Assembly (NCBI GenBank): GCA_934204655.1
Contig: CAKPZJ010000013.1
Location: 1 to 64,000, forward strand
DNA from: an uncultured Prevotella sp.
Lineage (GTDB): Bacteria; Bacteroidota; Bacteroidia; Bacteroidales; Bacteroidaceae
Reading direction: 5' to 3'
Length of the DNA: 64,000 nt
Shown: positions 1-8,794 of the stretch, piece by piece
Position numbering within the stretch: the stretch's first letter is position 1
Layout of the letters: each line of letters opens with the position of its first letter
Program-made: the position numbers and the translations under genes
The notes under the pieces: model-generated
Seen by the model: the letters and a program-made list of their open reading frames with translations, nothing else
Databases searched by the model: none
What the model was told of the DNA's origin: nothing

Positions 1-135
1 GCTCCAAGAACGTCTGCACCACATCGGGAGGGATGTTTCTCTATGCTAAAACATTGCACTTCTATTTGGACACTCCGGGAAGTTAGCGACAATTACAAAA
101 ATCATACAAATTGACAAAAATATACGCCATTATGA
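1..135. other. window edge, no assignable gene
   Basis: About 135 bases precede the asnA promoter. One plus-strand frame stays open from the edge to a TAA near position 48 and another to a TAG near 86, so the 3' end of an upstream gene could lie here. Nothing is long enough to identify. Confidence 0.3.
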
Positions 136-165
136 TTGCAATTTATAATTTAATCATTAACTTTG
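136..165 (+). promoter_or_regulatory. Bacteroidetes-type promoter of asnA
   Basis: TTG at 136-138 is followed by a 19-base spacer and TAACTTTG at 158-165, matching the -33/-7 pattern of the Bacteroidetes primary sigma factor. Predicted transcription starts about 170, giving a leader of roughly 14 bases. Confidence 0.75.
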
Positions 166-184
166 CAGTCAAAATAACACATAT

Positions 185-1222
185 ATGAGCAATTTGATTA
201 TTAACAAAGACTATAAACGGCTGCTGGACAGGCGGCAGACTGAACAGGGAATCAAACTGGTAAAGGAATTTTTTCAGCAGAACCTGTCGACCGAGCTACG
301 GTTGCAGCGCGTCACAGCGCCACTGTTCGTGCTCAAAGGACTGGGCATCAATGACGACCTGAACGGTACCGAGCGACCTGTAACCTTTCCCATCAAAGAT
401 CTGGGCGATGCTCAGGCCGAGGTGGTTCACTCCCTGGCCAAGTGGAAGCGGCTCACCCTGGCCGAATATGACATTCAGCCGGGCTACGGCATCTACACCG
501 ACATGAACGCCATACGTGCCGACGAGGAGCTGGACAACCTGCACTCGCTCTATGTGGACCAGTGGGACTGGGAAGCAGTCATCCGACGCGAAGACCGCAC
601 CATCGCGTTTCTTTGCAATGTGGTCGAGCGCATCTATGCAGCCATCCGGCGTACCGAATACTTAGCTTGCGAGACCTATCCACAGCTCAAGCCATTCCTG
701 CCACAGCAGATACATTTTATACACAGTGAAGAGCTGCTGCAGATGTACCCCACGCTGACACCCAAGGAGCGCGAGGACGCTATATGCAAGAAGTGGGGAG
801 CGGTATTTGTTATCGGCATAGGTGGCAAGTTGGCCGATGGAAAGAAGCACGACGGTCGGGCGCCCGACTACGACGACTGGTCTACCATGGGCGAGAACGG
901 CCGCGCGGGCCTCAACGGCGACATCCTCATCTGGTACCCCATCCTGGGACGCTCCTTTGAACTCTCGTCAATGGGCATACGTGTTGACCGCGATGCCCTG
1001 CTCCGCCAGCTGGCCATCGAGGGTCAGCAGAAGCGCGAAAAGCTCTACTTCCACCAGCAACTGCTCAACGGCAAGCTCCCCCTCAGCATTGGCGGCGGTA
1101 TCGGCCAGAGCCGTCTGTGTATGGTGTTGCTCCACAAGGCCCACATCGGCGAAATCCAGGCCAGTATCTGGCCAGAGGAGATGCGCCAGGCGTGCTTAGA
1201 AAACGGCATGCCACTGATATAA
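185..1222 (+). CDS. asnA: aspartate--ammonia ligase (AsnA)
   Basis: The 345-residue protein is the ammonia-dependent asparagine synthetase, which makes asparagine from aspartate, ammonia and ATP through an aspartyl-AMP intermediate in the cytoplasm. Length and fold signature match the family. The N-terminal QRVTAPLFV and TFPIKD segments and the glycine-rich class II synthetase-like motif GGGIGQSRLCM near residue 303 are diagnostic. The ATG at 185 sits just downstream of a good promoter. It appears to be a single-gene transcript and converges on the M15 peptidase gene, 94 bases away. The assignment is secure. Confidence 0.96.
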   Translation: MSNLIINKDYKRLLDRRQTEQGIKLVKEFFQQNLSTELRLQRVTAPLFVLKGLGINDDLNGTERPVTFPIKDLGDAQAEVVHSLAKWKRLTLAEYDIQPGYGIYTDMNAIRADEELDNLHSLYVDQWDWEAVIRREDRTIAFLCNVVERIYAAIRRTEYLACETYPQLKPFLPQQIHFIHSEELLQMYPTLTPKEREDAICKKWGAVFVIGIGGKLADGKKHDGRAPDYDDWSTMGENGRAGLNGDILIWYPILGRSFELSSMGIRVDRDALLRQLAIEGQQKREKLYFHQQLLNGKLPLSIGGGIGQSRLCMVLLHKAHIGEIQASIWPEEMRQACLENGMPLI

Positions 1223-1314
1223 ATCAGCGAACCCTTATATAGTTATCATAAATCAAGTAAGCGTGTGTCACAGCAACCCGTTGTTAGCGTCATGGGGACT
1301 GTGGCACTTTTGTA

Positions 1315-1340
1315 TATCAGCATTTCTCAAAATGCTGATA
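1315..1340. terminator. hairpin at the end of the M15 gene
   Basis: An 11-bp perfect inverted repeat (1315-1325 with 1330-1340) overlaps the stop codon of the minus-strand peptidase and lies between convergent genes. No clear U-tract follows on either strand, so the terminator role is inferred from position. Confidence 0.4.
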
Positions 1341-2054
1341 GTCCTGACAACTGCGCCAGGCACCACCCCACTGGAAACCATGCTGGATAAAGAGCCGGTA
1401 ACACAGGTCGCCCTTCTCCAACTTATAATCAAAAGTGCGGTCACGGTGAATGTAAGCGCCGGCGGTTGCAGGCTGGATGAAGAGGGTGCCATTGGCCCGA
1501 CGCTTGACATAAGGGTTATAGAGGGGATTGATGTCGACCGCCATGCCACGGCCATGAGCCGACACATGACTGCTGCCAGCTATGCGGCGATAACAGAAGC
1601 AACTGGTATTGTTAGCGCGCATAGAACTCTCATCGTCGGCATGGTACTCGTCAATAAGAACCATACGCCCTATGGGGTAACGGGCCTCGTAGAGCTGGCG
1701 GAAGATGGTAAGCAGGTCGTCGACAATACGGCGGTTGCACACCATCTCGCCTAAAAGGATGCGACCGCTCAGGTCGTAATGGAGAACCTGCAGATAACGC
1801 AGGTCGGCACGACGCACGTAGGGGTTGTCGACATACGAATAGCGCATGCGGGCAAAGACCTTATCGCTCAGCGCCGAGGCGCGGAAGCATCGGTCTACGC
1901 CATAAGCGGTCACCTCGCGGGCGCTCACCACCGTGCCAGCCCGCCACTGGGCAAAGACCGGCGATGGAGAGCCGCTGCCTGCCACCCCTGCCATGGGGAC
2001 GGCTAAGAAAACGGCGGCCACTAACCACGTACGTACTATGGAAAATACAGACAT
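1317..2054 (-). CDS. secreted M15-family metallopeptidase (DD-carboxypeptidase-like)
   Basis: The 245-residue protein has an N-terminal signal peptide (hydrophobic residues about 8-25) and a C-terminal zinc peptidase domain of the VanY/M15 type. The metal-binding pattern is visible: H167 seven residues before D174 in the SAHGRGMAVD segment, and H241 near the end in DYQHFEK. Family members cleave D-Ala-D-Ala or similar peptide cross-links in peptidoglycan, so a periplasmic wall-remodelling role is likely. The exact substrate cannot be read from sequence. It starts only 12 bases after the lutC stop and is probably cotranscribed with the lut operon, although no functional link is evident. Confidence 0.82.
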   Translation of the reverse strand: MSVFSIVRTWLVAAVFLAVPMAGVAGSGSPSPVFAQWRAGTVVSAREVTAYGVDRCFRASALSDKVFARMRYSYVDNPYVRRADLRYLQVLHYDLSGRILLGEMVCNRRIVDDLLTIFRQLYEARYPIGRMVLIDEYHADDESSMRANNTSCFCYRRIAGSSHVSAHGRGMAVDINPLYNPYVKRRANGTLFIQPATAGAYIHRDRTFDYKLEKGDLCYRLFIQHGFQWGGAWRSCQDYQHFEKC

Positions 2055-2066
2055 AACTTACAGCTA

Positions 2067-2666
2067 CTAAACCACTGACGCTCTGTCGTCCGTGATAATG
2101 ACCGTAACCCCGCGGGCCGCCTGGGCACCCATTACCAAGGCTTGCTCGATGTCGGCCGTCTTAGATGGGCCCGAGATGAATGAGCCGAAGCCGTAGGAGC
2201 CCATCTCTATACGGTCATAGGCCTGGTGCATATTGCTCACGATACCACTCTTGGGTAGCACAATGACCAGATGCTCGCTGATGAAGCACACGGCTTTCTC
2301 CTTCATATTCTGGGGAACCCACACGCAGCCGTTTTCGGCCACACCCACCTGTCCGACCACTACCCCCACGTCCGTACCGTTCAGGTCCTGGGCTTCGGCC
2401 ACGCTGTCGGGGTTCAGGGTGGCTATGGTGAGCTGGGGCAGATTAGAGGCGATGACCCGTGCCTCGGGATAAGCCCTGCGCACCAGGACATCGAGAGTGT
2501 CGCCAGGTGCGGCCATAATTACCTGACTGCCCACAGTATGGCTCATCTCGACAAACTGGGCCACGGGGTCGGCATAAGTGATGCCCTGGACAGGGGCTGT
2601 GGGCATATCGTAAGCCGCGGTGGCGACGGCCCGCAACTTGGCTAAGAGTTGTTCTTTATAGTTCAT
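2067..2666 (-). CDS. lutC: LutC/YkgG-type LUD-domain protein
   Basis: The 199-residue protein belongs to the LUD (lactate utilisation) domain family and forms the third subunit of the LutABC iron-sulfur L-lactate oxidation system, which converts lactate to pyruvate. I chose the ATG at 2666 (MNYKEQLLAK), two bases after the lutB stop, instead of an upstream in-frame Met that would overlap lutB. The family segments ITYADPVAQFVEMSHTVG and the C-terminal FGSFISGPSKTADIEQALVMGAQ are present; the latter is the conserved nucleotide-like binding loop of LUD proteins. Operon order lutA-lutB-lutC strongly supports the call. Confidence 0.9.
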   Translation of the reverse strand: MNYKEQLLAKLRAVATAAYDMPTAPVQGITYADPVAQFVEMSHTVGSQVIMAAPGDTLDVLVRRAYPEARVIASNLPQLTIATLNPDSVAEAQDLNGTDVGVVVGQVGVAENGCVWVPQNMKEKAVCFISEHLVIVLPKSGIVSNMHQAYDRIEMGSYGFGSFISGPSKTADIEQALVMGAQAARGVTVIITDDRASVV

Positions 2667-2668
2667 AG

Positions 2669-4042
2669 TTATTTTACTTTTCCTTTCTTCCACAACGTGT
2701 GGAACGACTCACGGGCGAAGTGGGGCATGGCATGGCCAACGCCCCAGGGGTTCAGAGGACGTATATGAGTGAGGTTGTCGGGCACCAAGTTGGCCAGCGG
2801 AGCCAGGCTCAGGGCCGACGCATAGAGTGCAGGGTGCTCGAAGAGCAGTTCCATCCCCTCCGACATGAGTTTCTTGGACTCGTTGGCCCGGCCGAGGCCG
2901 TCCAGGCGCTGCCGCCACAGGTAGACCTGCGAACCGGGATTAACATGGGTGGGACAGACATTATCGCACGACAGGCAGAGGGTACAGGCCGACACGTTGT
3001 CGCTATACCGGCGCGGGTCGCGCAGCATGCCTAAGTTGATACCGATAGGCCCAGGGATGAAATAGGTATAAGAGTAACCACCCGAGCGGCGATACACGGG
3101 ACAGGTGTTCATACACGACCCGCAGCGTATGCACTTGAGTGTCTCCCAATGGTCGGGATCGGCCAGAATGTCACTACGGCCGTTGTCGACCAGTATTACG
3201 TGCATCTCGCCACCAGGACGGGCCTGGCGGATGTGGGATGTGTAGGCAGTAGTGGGCTGTCCGGTGGCCGAGCGGCACAGCAGACGCTGGAAAACGGCCA
3301 ACGACTGATAGTCGGGAACTATCTTCTCGATGCCCATAGCCACCAGGTGCAGCTTGGGCATGGACGTGCTCATGTCGGCGTTGCCCTCGTTGGTGCAGAC
3401 CACCACGTCGCCCGTGGCCGCCACGCCAAAGTTGCATCCCGTCATGCCTGCCCCGGCTTCCATAAACTGGTTGCGCAGATGCTCGCGGGCGCAAGCCGTA
3501 AGATAGGTAGGGTCGTAGTTGCCCTGCTCATGGCTGATGCCTTTCTGCTCGAACATGCGGCCCACCTCCTCGCGCTTCAGGTGGATGGCGGGCATTACGA
3601 TGTGACTGGGCTTCTGGCCCAGCAGCTGCAGGATGCGTTCTCCCAGGTCGGTCTCTACCACGTCTATGCCGTTGGCCATCAGGAATGGGTTCATCTCGCA
3701 CTCCTCGGTCAGCATGGACTTGCTCTTCACCATCTTGGTAACACCATGCTGACGCAGAATGTCGAGCACTGTATGGTTAAAGTCGGCCGCGTCCTTGGCC
3801 CAGTGTACCACTACGCCCCTGCTCTCCAGCTGCGCGCTGAACCGTTCCAGGTAATCAGCCAGATGGGAGATGGTGTGGCGCTTGATCTGACTGGCTTGGT
3901 CACGCAGCTGTTCCCATTCGGGCAGCCCGAAGGCCATATCGTCGCGCTTCTGACGTACAGACCAGAAGGTGGTGTCGTGCCAGGTAGTCTTGTCGCGGTC
4001 TGCGTTGAAACGGCGGGCCGCTTTGGCATGTAAAGTACTCAT
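2669..4042 (-). CDS. lutB: LutB-type iron-sulfur protein of lactate oxidation
   Basis: The 457-residue protein combines an N-terminal LUD domain (about residues 50-290) with a ferredoxin-like region carrying two cysteine clusters: CxxCxxCxxxCP at about 304 and CTLCLSCDNVCP at about 353. Together these are expected to hold two [4Fe-4S] clusters. LutB is the electron-transfer core of the LutABC L-lactate dehydrogenase. The start at 4042 overlaps the lutA stop as ATGA, showing translational coupling. A longer in-frame upstream extension lies inside lutA and has no family similarity, so I rejected it. The C-terminal 100 residues resemble the DUF3390 tail of LutB proteins. Confidence 0.94.
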   Translation of the reverse strand: MSTLHAKAARRFNADRDKTTWHDTTFWSVRQKRDDMAFGLPEWEQLRDQASQIKRHTISHLADYLERFSAQLESRGVVVHWAKDAADFNHTVLDILRQHGVTKMVKSKSMLTEECEMNPFLMANGIDVVETDLGERILQLLGQKPSHIVMPAIHLKREEVGRMFEQKGISHEQGNYDPTYLTACAREHLRNQFMEAGAGMTGCNFGVAATGDVVVCTNEGNADMSTSMPKLHLVAMGIEKIVPDYQSLAVFQRLLCRSATGQPTTAYTSHIRQARPGGEMHVILVDNGRSDILADPDHWETLKCIRCGSCMNTCPVYRRSGGYSYTYFIPGPIGINLGMLRDPRRYSDNVSACTLCLSCDNVCPTHVNPGSQVYLWRQRLDGLGRANESKKLMSEGMELLFEHPALYASALSLAPLANLVPDNLTHIRPLNPWGVGHAMPHFARESFHTLWKKGKVK

Positions 4043-4776
4043 AATCCTGCTGCTAATATCTGAACTACATGAATGAACTGGATAGAACGGTGCTGACGGC
4101 GGGCTATGCCCTGCATGTGCATGAGGCACGAGGAGTCGGGGCCGGTAATGTACTCGGCGCCGGTGGCCTCATGGCGGTCCAGCTTGTCGCTGCCCATACG
4201 GGCCGACACGTCAGGCTCCTCTACGGAGAACATACCACCAAAGCCGCAGCACTCATCGCGGCGCTCAGGCTCGCGGATAGTGATACCGTCGACCAACCGC
4301 AGCAGGTCTATGACCTTGTTAAACTGGGGCACATGGCGCTCTGAGGGCGATGAAAGGCCCAGTTCGCGTACGCCGTGACACGAGTTGTGTACGCTGACCA
4401 CGTGGGGAAAATGGCTCTTGAGGCTCCGGACCTTGACCACGTCGTGAAGAAACTCGACAACGTCCATAATCTTTTTCGAAGTGAGGCACTCGTGGTTGCC
4501 ATGAGCCAAGCGCGGATGATAGAGCTTGACAAAGGCGGCGCACGAGGCCGAAGGAGCCACGACGTAGTCGTAAGGGGCAAAGAGCTGGTCAAAGCGGCCC
4601 GCTATCTTGTCAGCCATATTCTCGAAACCGCCATTGGCCATGGGCTGTCCACAACAGGTCTGACCCTCGGGATACTCTACATCGAGCCCCAAGCTGACCA
4701 ACAGCTTGTAGGTGGCCACGCCCACCTCTGGGTATAGGGCATCGACATAGCAGGGAATAAACAATCCTATCTTCAT
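4039..4776 (-). CDS. lutA: LutA-type cysteine-rich (CCG) protein of lactate oxidation
   Basis: The 245-residue protein belongs to the LutA/YkgE, GlcF-like family. It has two CCG domains: CCGQP at about 41 and DECCGFGGMFSVE at about 174, plus HNSCH at about 130, which coordinate an unusual iron-sulfur or heterodisulfide-type centre. It works with LutB and LutC to oxidise L-lactate. The ATG at 4776 begins the conserved MKIGLFIPCYVDALYP start. A longer frame running to 4878 crosses the promoter and was rejected. It is the first gene of lutA-lutB-lutC-M15 peptidase and has its own promoter about 50 bases upstream. Confidence 0.94.
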   Translation of the reverse strand: MKIGLFIPCYVDALYPEVGVATYKLLVSLGLDVEYPEGQTCCGQPMANGGFENMADKIAGRFDQLFAPYDYVVAPSASCAAFVKLYHPRLAHGNHECLTSKKIMDVVEFLHDVVKVRSLKSHFPHVVSVHNSCHGVRELGLSSPSERHVPQFNKVIDLLRLVDGITIREPERRDECCGFGGMFSVEEPDVSARMGSDKLDRHEATGAEYITGPDSSCLMHMQGIARRQHRSIQFIHVVQILAAGL

Positions 4777-4823
4777 TCTGTCACATGTATGTTCTGTAAT
4801 AACTATCCTATTGTTAGGCAGTG

Positions 4824-4831
4824 CAAAATTA
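4824..4831 (-). promoter_or_regulatory. -7 element of the lut operon
   Basis: On the minus strand the sequence reads TAATTTTG, a match to TAnnTTTG, about 48 bases upstream of the lutA ATG. Confidence 0.65.
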
Positions 4832-5114
4832 CCAAAAAAATAAGACAAGCCGCAGGGCCCGAGCCACTTTTTTTTCAATAGCCGCTACACGTATCTGCCC
4901 CGGCAGGGCCAGGGGAAGCAGGGGGGCTACCCATGGGTACACAAGGGCAAAAGGAGGGCTACTCCTTTTCATAAAGGCGATGGGGGAAGCTGTCTTAAAA
5001 GTCGTCAAAAGCCACTGGCAGCTATGCAAGTATTGCCGCCACGCAGCATTTAACAACCGAAAGCTTTCAACGAGAACAAGAAAAAAATCATTAACACAAA
5101 CAAGAACAAAAAAA
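4832..5114. other. intergenic region between lutA and a lipoprotein gene
   Basis: About 280 bases. Apart from the lut -7 element at its left edge I see no RNA gene and no TAnnTTTG element for the plus-strand lipoprotein. The last 40 bases before that gene are very A-rich, a common Bacteroidetes translation-start context. Confidence 0.4.
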
Positions 5115-5681
5115 ATGAAGACAATTAATTTTTTCAAGTTTACAATGACAGCTATCAGTTGTATAGTGGTTCTCGCGCTGACCGCCTGTAGCGATGACGA
5201 CGACAAGATCCCACAGTTCAAGTTTAGCGCCAACAAGATAGAGATGACCGCCGGCAGCGACAGCGTGGTTATCGTCAAGGGCGGAACCGCTCCCTATACG
5301 GCCACATCGACCAGCACCGAGATAGCCACAGCCACCACCAAGGGCGACAGCATCATCATCGCCGCCGTCAAGGACGGCACGGCCACCATTCAGGTTACCG
5401 ACCATGCCAAGTTGACTGGCAGCATCAGCATCGAGGTAAAGGCCGCAGCCACTCTGACTCCCGACAAGGACCAGGTAAGCGTTAGCGTCGGACAGGAGAG
5501 CACCGTTACCATCAAGGATGGTAACGCTCCCTACGCAGTCACCTCTAAGGATGCCGCGACGGCCACGGCGACCGTAAAGGATAACACGGTAACCATAAAG
5601 GGTGTCAAGGCGGGCACCACACAGGTGGTTATAACAGATAAGGACAGCAAGACGGTAACGGTGAGCGTTACCGTGAAATAG
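5115..5681 (+). CDS. surface lipoprotein with two Ig-like (BIG2-like) repeats
   Basis: The 188-residue protein starts at the ATG at 5115, after an A-rich leader, with a lipoprotein signal peptide ending LALTAC. The lipid-attached Cys is followed at once by Ser and four Asp. Acidic residues directly after the Cys resemble the lipoprotein export signal that sends Bacteroidetes lipoproteins to the cell surface. Two tandem beta-rich repeats of about 75-80 residues follow, each with the pattern G-x-(A/T)-PY then GTxxVxVTD, as in bacterial Ig-like group 2 domains. It stands alone between lutA and dnaX. Function is unknown; adhesion or a structural surface role would fit the family. Confidence 0.75.
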   Translation: MKTINFFKFTMTAISCIVVLALTACSDDDDKIPQFKFSANKIEMTAGSDSVVIVKGGTAPYTATSTSTEIATATTKGDSIIIAAVKDGTATIQVTDHAKLTGSISIEVKAAATLTPDKDQVSVSVGQESTVTIKDGNAPYAVTSKDAATATATVKDNTVTIKGVKAGTTQVVITDKDSKTVTVSVTVK

Positions 5682-5710
5682 GAATATTCTAACGAGGTTA
5701 TTACGATAAC

Positions 5711-5746
5711 AATAAGGTGGCCGCTGACATTAGGGGCCACCTTATT
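5711..5746. terminator. 12-bp perfect hairpin between convergent genes
   Basis: Arms 5711-5722 and 5735-5746 are perfectly complementary around a 12-base loop, between the lipoprotein gene and the convergent dnaX gene. The right arm runs into the AT-rich repeat motif at 5738-5753. Confidence 0.65.
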
Positions 5747-5830
5747 ATATATAGGTATATACACCGCAAGGCCATGAGGCCGTCCCACGATGGGCAGCCA
5801 CACACGCGCAGCCTCTACCCTACCGGCCGC

Positions 5831-7612
5831 TTAGGCTATGGTGAGCCCCAGGCGGTCTACGAGTTTGTCTATGGCCGGGTTGGCCTTGCGCATGGTGTCC
5901 AGCACCTCGCCCTTAGTGGGAATACGCTTCTTCTCGGTAGGCGCGGCCACCCGTACGGTAAGCGTCAGCTGTTCATTGGCCAGCGCTATCTGCAGCGTGC
6001 GCTCTATGCGGCCCTTAATGTCGGCTATCTGCTTACCCAGGATGTTATTGTCGGCCACCACCTCTACCATGGGATAAGTAAGTATCCTCGGTTCGATATT
6101 CTTGAGGCGCATGGCCAGTCCACGCAGGGCCGGTGGCATGCGGTTGCACATGCTGCGCCACTCTAAGCTCAGCTGCTCTTCGCCAAACTCGGCCGGGGCC
6201 GTCTCGGGAGCGTTCAGCTCGGCTATAGGTTCATCGTCTGTCTGGCCCGGAGCCTGCTGCTTGCCTTTGAGGATAGACCCAAATGACAGGGAAGAGTGCA
6301 GGCGGATGCCCTTAACCGGTATCTTAGGAGCCGGAGCCGGCTCGGGGGTGCTTGTCAAAGGCTGTACAGGCTCCCTGTGGGCCGCCGCCTTTGACGGGCG
6401 GGCCACAGGTTTCTCAGCCACGGCCACCTGCTTAACCGTTTTAGGCTGCGAAGCTGTAATATGCTGAAACAGGGATTTTAATCGCTTAGGGCTACGCCCC
6501 GCGGCAGGCGTATCGTCGGGCTGCGTTATCTGCGCCACCTCTATCAGCGTCAGTTCGGCCAGCAGTCGCTTGTTGCTGCTCTGACGGTAGTTGACATCAC
6601 ACTGGTTGAGGATACGGAGCGCCTTGTAGAGGAAAGGTATAGTACACTTCTGAGCCTGGGCAGCATAGCGTTCCTGCTGTTGGCGACTCACCTCAAGGAG
6701 CGACAGCGTAGCCGGGTCGCGCGCCATGAGCACATTGCGTACATGGCTGGCCAGCCCGGTAATGAGTAGTCCGCTGTCAAAGCCCTTGGCCAGTATCTGG
6801 TTAAACAGTACCATGATTTCGGCCGCCTTGTTCTCCAAGGCCATGTCCACTATGCTGAAGTAGTAGTCACTGTCCAGGATATTCAGGTCTTCGAGCACCT
6901 TCTTGTAGGTTATGTCGCCCTGGCTGAAACTGGCGGCCTGGTCAAAGATAGACAGCGCGTCGCGCATGCCGCCATCGGCTTTCTCGGCTATCATGTGCAG
7001 CGCCTCATCCTCAGCCTTGATGCCCTCCTTGTCGGCCACCATCCGCAGATGGTTTACTATGCCGGGCACCGTCATACGCTCGAAGTCGTAAATCTGGCAC
7101 CGGCTGATAATGGTAGGCAGTATCTTGTGTTTCTCGGTCGTGGCCAGGATGAAGATGACATGAGCTGGCGGTTCCTCCAGGGTTTTCAGAAATGCGTTGA
7201 ACGCCGCTGTAGACAGCATGTGAACCTCGTCGATGATAAACACCTTGTAGCGGCCCACCTGAGGGGCTATGCGGGTCTGCTCCATGAGCGCCTTGATATT
7301 TTCGACCGAGTTATTGCTGGCCGCATCAAGCTCGAAGATGTTGTACGACCGCTGCTCGTTAAACGCCCGGCAGCTCTCGCACTCGTTACAAGCCTCGCCG
7401 TCGGCCGTGGGGTGCATACAGTTAATGGCCTTGGCGAAGATACGTGCACAGGTGGTCTTGCCTACACCGCGGGGACCGCAGAAGAGGTAGGCGTGAGCAA
7501 GTTTGCCACTACGCACCGCGTTCTTCAGCGTGGTGGTAAGAGCCGACTGACCCACAACCGAGTCAAAGGTCATGGGCCTGTACTTTCTTGCCGATACTAT
7601 GTATTCTTCCAT
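5831..7612 (-). CDS. dnaX: DNA polymerase III subunits gamma and tau
   Basis: The 593-residue clamp-loader ATPase opens the sliding clamp and organises the replisome. The AAA+ core is complete: Walker A GPRGVGKT at 46-53, zinc-binding Cys at about 65, 75, 78 and 81, Walker B DEVH at 128-131, and the SRC sensor motif at about 170. The C-terminal third is proline- and lysine-rich and variable, like the tau extension. The ATG at 7612 (MEEYIVSARKYRP) is the conserved start. An in-frame extension to 7711 has no family similarity. A programmed frameshift for gamma is not evident by eye. Confidence 0.95.
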   Translation of the reverse strand: MEEYIVSARKYRPMTFDSVVGQSALTTTLKNAVRSGKLAHAYLFCGPRGVGKTTCARIFAKAINCMHPTADGEACNECESCRAFNEQRSYNIFELDAASNNSVENIKALMEQTRIAPQVGRYKVFIIDEVHMLSTAAFNAFLKTLEEPPAHVIFILATTEKHKILPTIISRCQIYDFERMTVPGIVNHLRMVADKEGIKAEDEALHMIAEKADGGMRDALSIFDQAASFSQGDITYKKVLEDLNILDSDYYFSIVDMALENKAAEIMVLFNQILAKGFDSGLLITGLASHVRNVLMARDPATLSLLEVSRQQQERYAAQAQKCTIPFLYKALRILNQCDVNYRQSSNKRLLAELTLIEVAQITQPDDTPAAGRSPKRLKSLFQHITASQPKTVKQVAVAEKPVARPSKAAAHREPVQPLTSTPEPAPAPKIPVKGIRLHSSLSFGSILKGKQQAPGQTDDEPIAELNAPETAPAEFGEEQLSLEWRSMCNRMPPALRGLAMRLKNIEPRILTYPMVEVVADNNILGKQIADIKGRIERTLQIALANEQLTLTVRVAAPTEKKRIPTKGEVLDTMRKANPAIDKLVDRLGLTIA

Positions 7613-7815
7613 ACCTATATATATAATAATGTATATCTGTCTAAGCATTGCGGGCTTTCCGCGGGCTATCATTTGCCACAAGGGCACACCCTGGGTGGTG
7701 CCCGCCATCACCCAGCATCTGCCCGGACGGCCAAGAAGACTTCTCTCTTATACAAAGAGAGTGCAAACTGAGGCCGTCAAGCTCGCATGAATGGCTGAGG
7801 TGCCTCTCTCTTATG

Positions 7816-7823
7816 CAAAAGTA
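7816..7823 (-). promoter_or_regulatory. possible dnaX -7 element
   Basis: The minus strand reads TACTTTTG about 200 bases upstream of the dnaX ATG. The flanking TCTCTCTTATRCAAA sequence recurs near 7742, so a second weaker start site is possible. The long leader carries a variant of the AT-rich repeat motif at 7616-7632. Confidence 0.45.
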
Positions 7824-7856
7824 ACTAAAAAAGTCGAAAATTTCAATTATATTGAT

Positions 7857-7864
7857 TATTTTTG
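7857..7864 (+). promoter_or_regulatory. -7 element for the ftsB-like gene
   Basis: TATTTTTG at 7857-7864 matches TAnnTTTG. It puts the transcript start near 7870, which rules out a TTG codon at 7862 as the translation start and supports the ATG at 7883. Confidence 0.65.
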
Positions 7865-7882
7865 CAAACAGAATTACAGATT

Positions 7883-8218
7883 ATGGTTTTTCGCAAGCAA
7901 GTTATAGGCGGTCTTCTGAGCCACTACAAATACCTTATCGTAGTGGTACTCGGCATCCTGATGGTTGGCGTATTAGGCGACAACAGTTTTAGGAAGCGCA
8001 TCCAGTATGGCCTGCAGATTGATGACCTGAAGGACGAGATAGACAAGTACAACGCCCAGAACGAACACGATGCGAAAAAACTGAAAGAACTGAGACAGAA
8101 CCCTAAAGCTATCGAGAAAGTGGCCCGCGAGCGTTATTTCATGAAGACCGACGACGAGGACATTTTTGTACTTAGCGACGACGAGAAACCCGTTAACGAT
8201 GATGAAAAAACTCAATAA
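7883..8218 (+). CDS. FtsB/DivIC-like septum formation initiator
   Basis: The 111-residue bitopic membrane protein has a short cytoplasmic N-terminus, one transmembrane helix (about 15-32), a coiled coil (about 43-70) and an acidic tail. The ARERYFM segment after the coil is the usual FtsB/DivIC signature. It should act in the FtsB-FtsL-FtsQ divisome subcomplex at midcell. I set the start at the ATG at 7883 because the promoter -7 element covers the more upstream alternative. The next gene overlaps its 3' end by about 20 bases. Confidence 0.85.
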   Translation: MVFRKQVIGGLLSHYKYLIVVVLGILMVGVLGDNSFRKRIQYGLQIDDLKDEIDKYNAQNEHDAKKLKELRQNPKAIEKVARERYFMKTDDEDIFVLSDDEKPVNDDEKTQ

Positions 8219-8630
8219 CTGGCAGAACGCCCTGTACCTCATTGGTGGCCTACTGATGGTCATTGGCGCCGGATGTTACTGCTTCCTGCTGGCACGCGAG
8301 GTCGTGTGCTGGCTCTTCTTATCCGGTGCATGCCTGTTTGCCGTCATGCAGATGATGCAGACCTACGAGGGACGCGAGCTGACCATCCGCAGACTCAAGC
8401 GCATACAGAATCTTGCCGATATATGCTTCATTATATCCGGCATGCTCATGGTCGACTCTGTTTACAGCATCATCCTTCCCCTATTTGACAGCAAGGATGG
8501 AGCTGGTTACTACACCTATATACAATATGTGTATAACAAGTGGGTCATACTGCTGCTCATAGCAGCGCTGTTGGAGCTATACACCACCCATCGGCTTGAT
8601 GCAGAGTTGAAGAGATTAAAAAATACTTAA
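8199..8630 (+). CDS. four-helix inner-membrane protein, function unknown
   Basis: About 143 residues with four predicted transmembrane segments (about 13-30, 36-53, 72-97 and 115-130), short loops and a basic C-terminal tail. I do not recognise a named domain. Two adjacent ATG codons (8199 and 8202) lie inside the end of the ftsB-like gene, so the two are translationally coupled. That suggests an accessory envelope or division role, but this rests on context alone. Confidence 0.7.
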   Translation: MMKKLNNWQNALYLIGGLLMVIGAGCYCFLLAREVVCWLFLSGACLFAVMQMMQTYEGRELTIRRLKRIQNLADICFIISGMLMVDSVYSIILPLFDSKDGAGYYTYIQYVYNKWVILLLIAALLELYTTHRLDAELKRLKNT

Positions 8631-8689
8631 AAGTAGGTACTCATCATTTAAATTGAATGAAAAAACAGCGGTAGTTCGGTAATCCGTGT

Positions 8690-8697
8690 TATCTTTG
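8690..8697 (+). promoter_or_regulatory. -7 element for the DUF4369 lipoprotein
   Basis: TATCTTTG matches TAnnTTTG, about 98 bases upstream of the ATG at 8795. The leader is therefore fairly long, and I see no known riboswitch in it. Confidence 0.6.
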
Positions 8698-8794
8698 TAG
8701 TAGTTACGGCACAGCCCGGCATTGCTCCGGCAACCAGGCAGGCCACGCTCCCGACAGGCTATGTCGGTAACAAAAAATGAACTAAAAGCTATTT

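Noticed and set aside
4777..4878. N-terminal extension of LutA to 4878
   Set aside because: It crosses the lut -7 element and has no similarity to LutA; the conserved start is at 4776.
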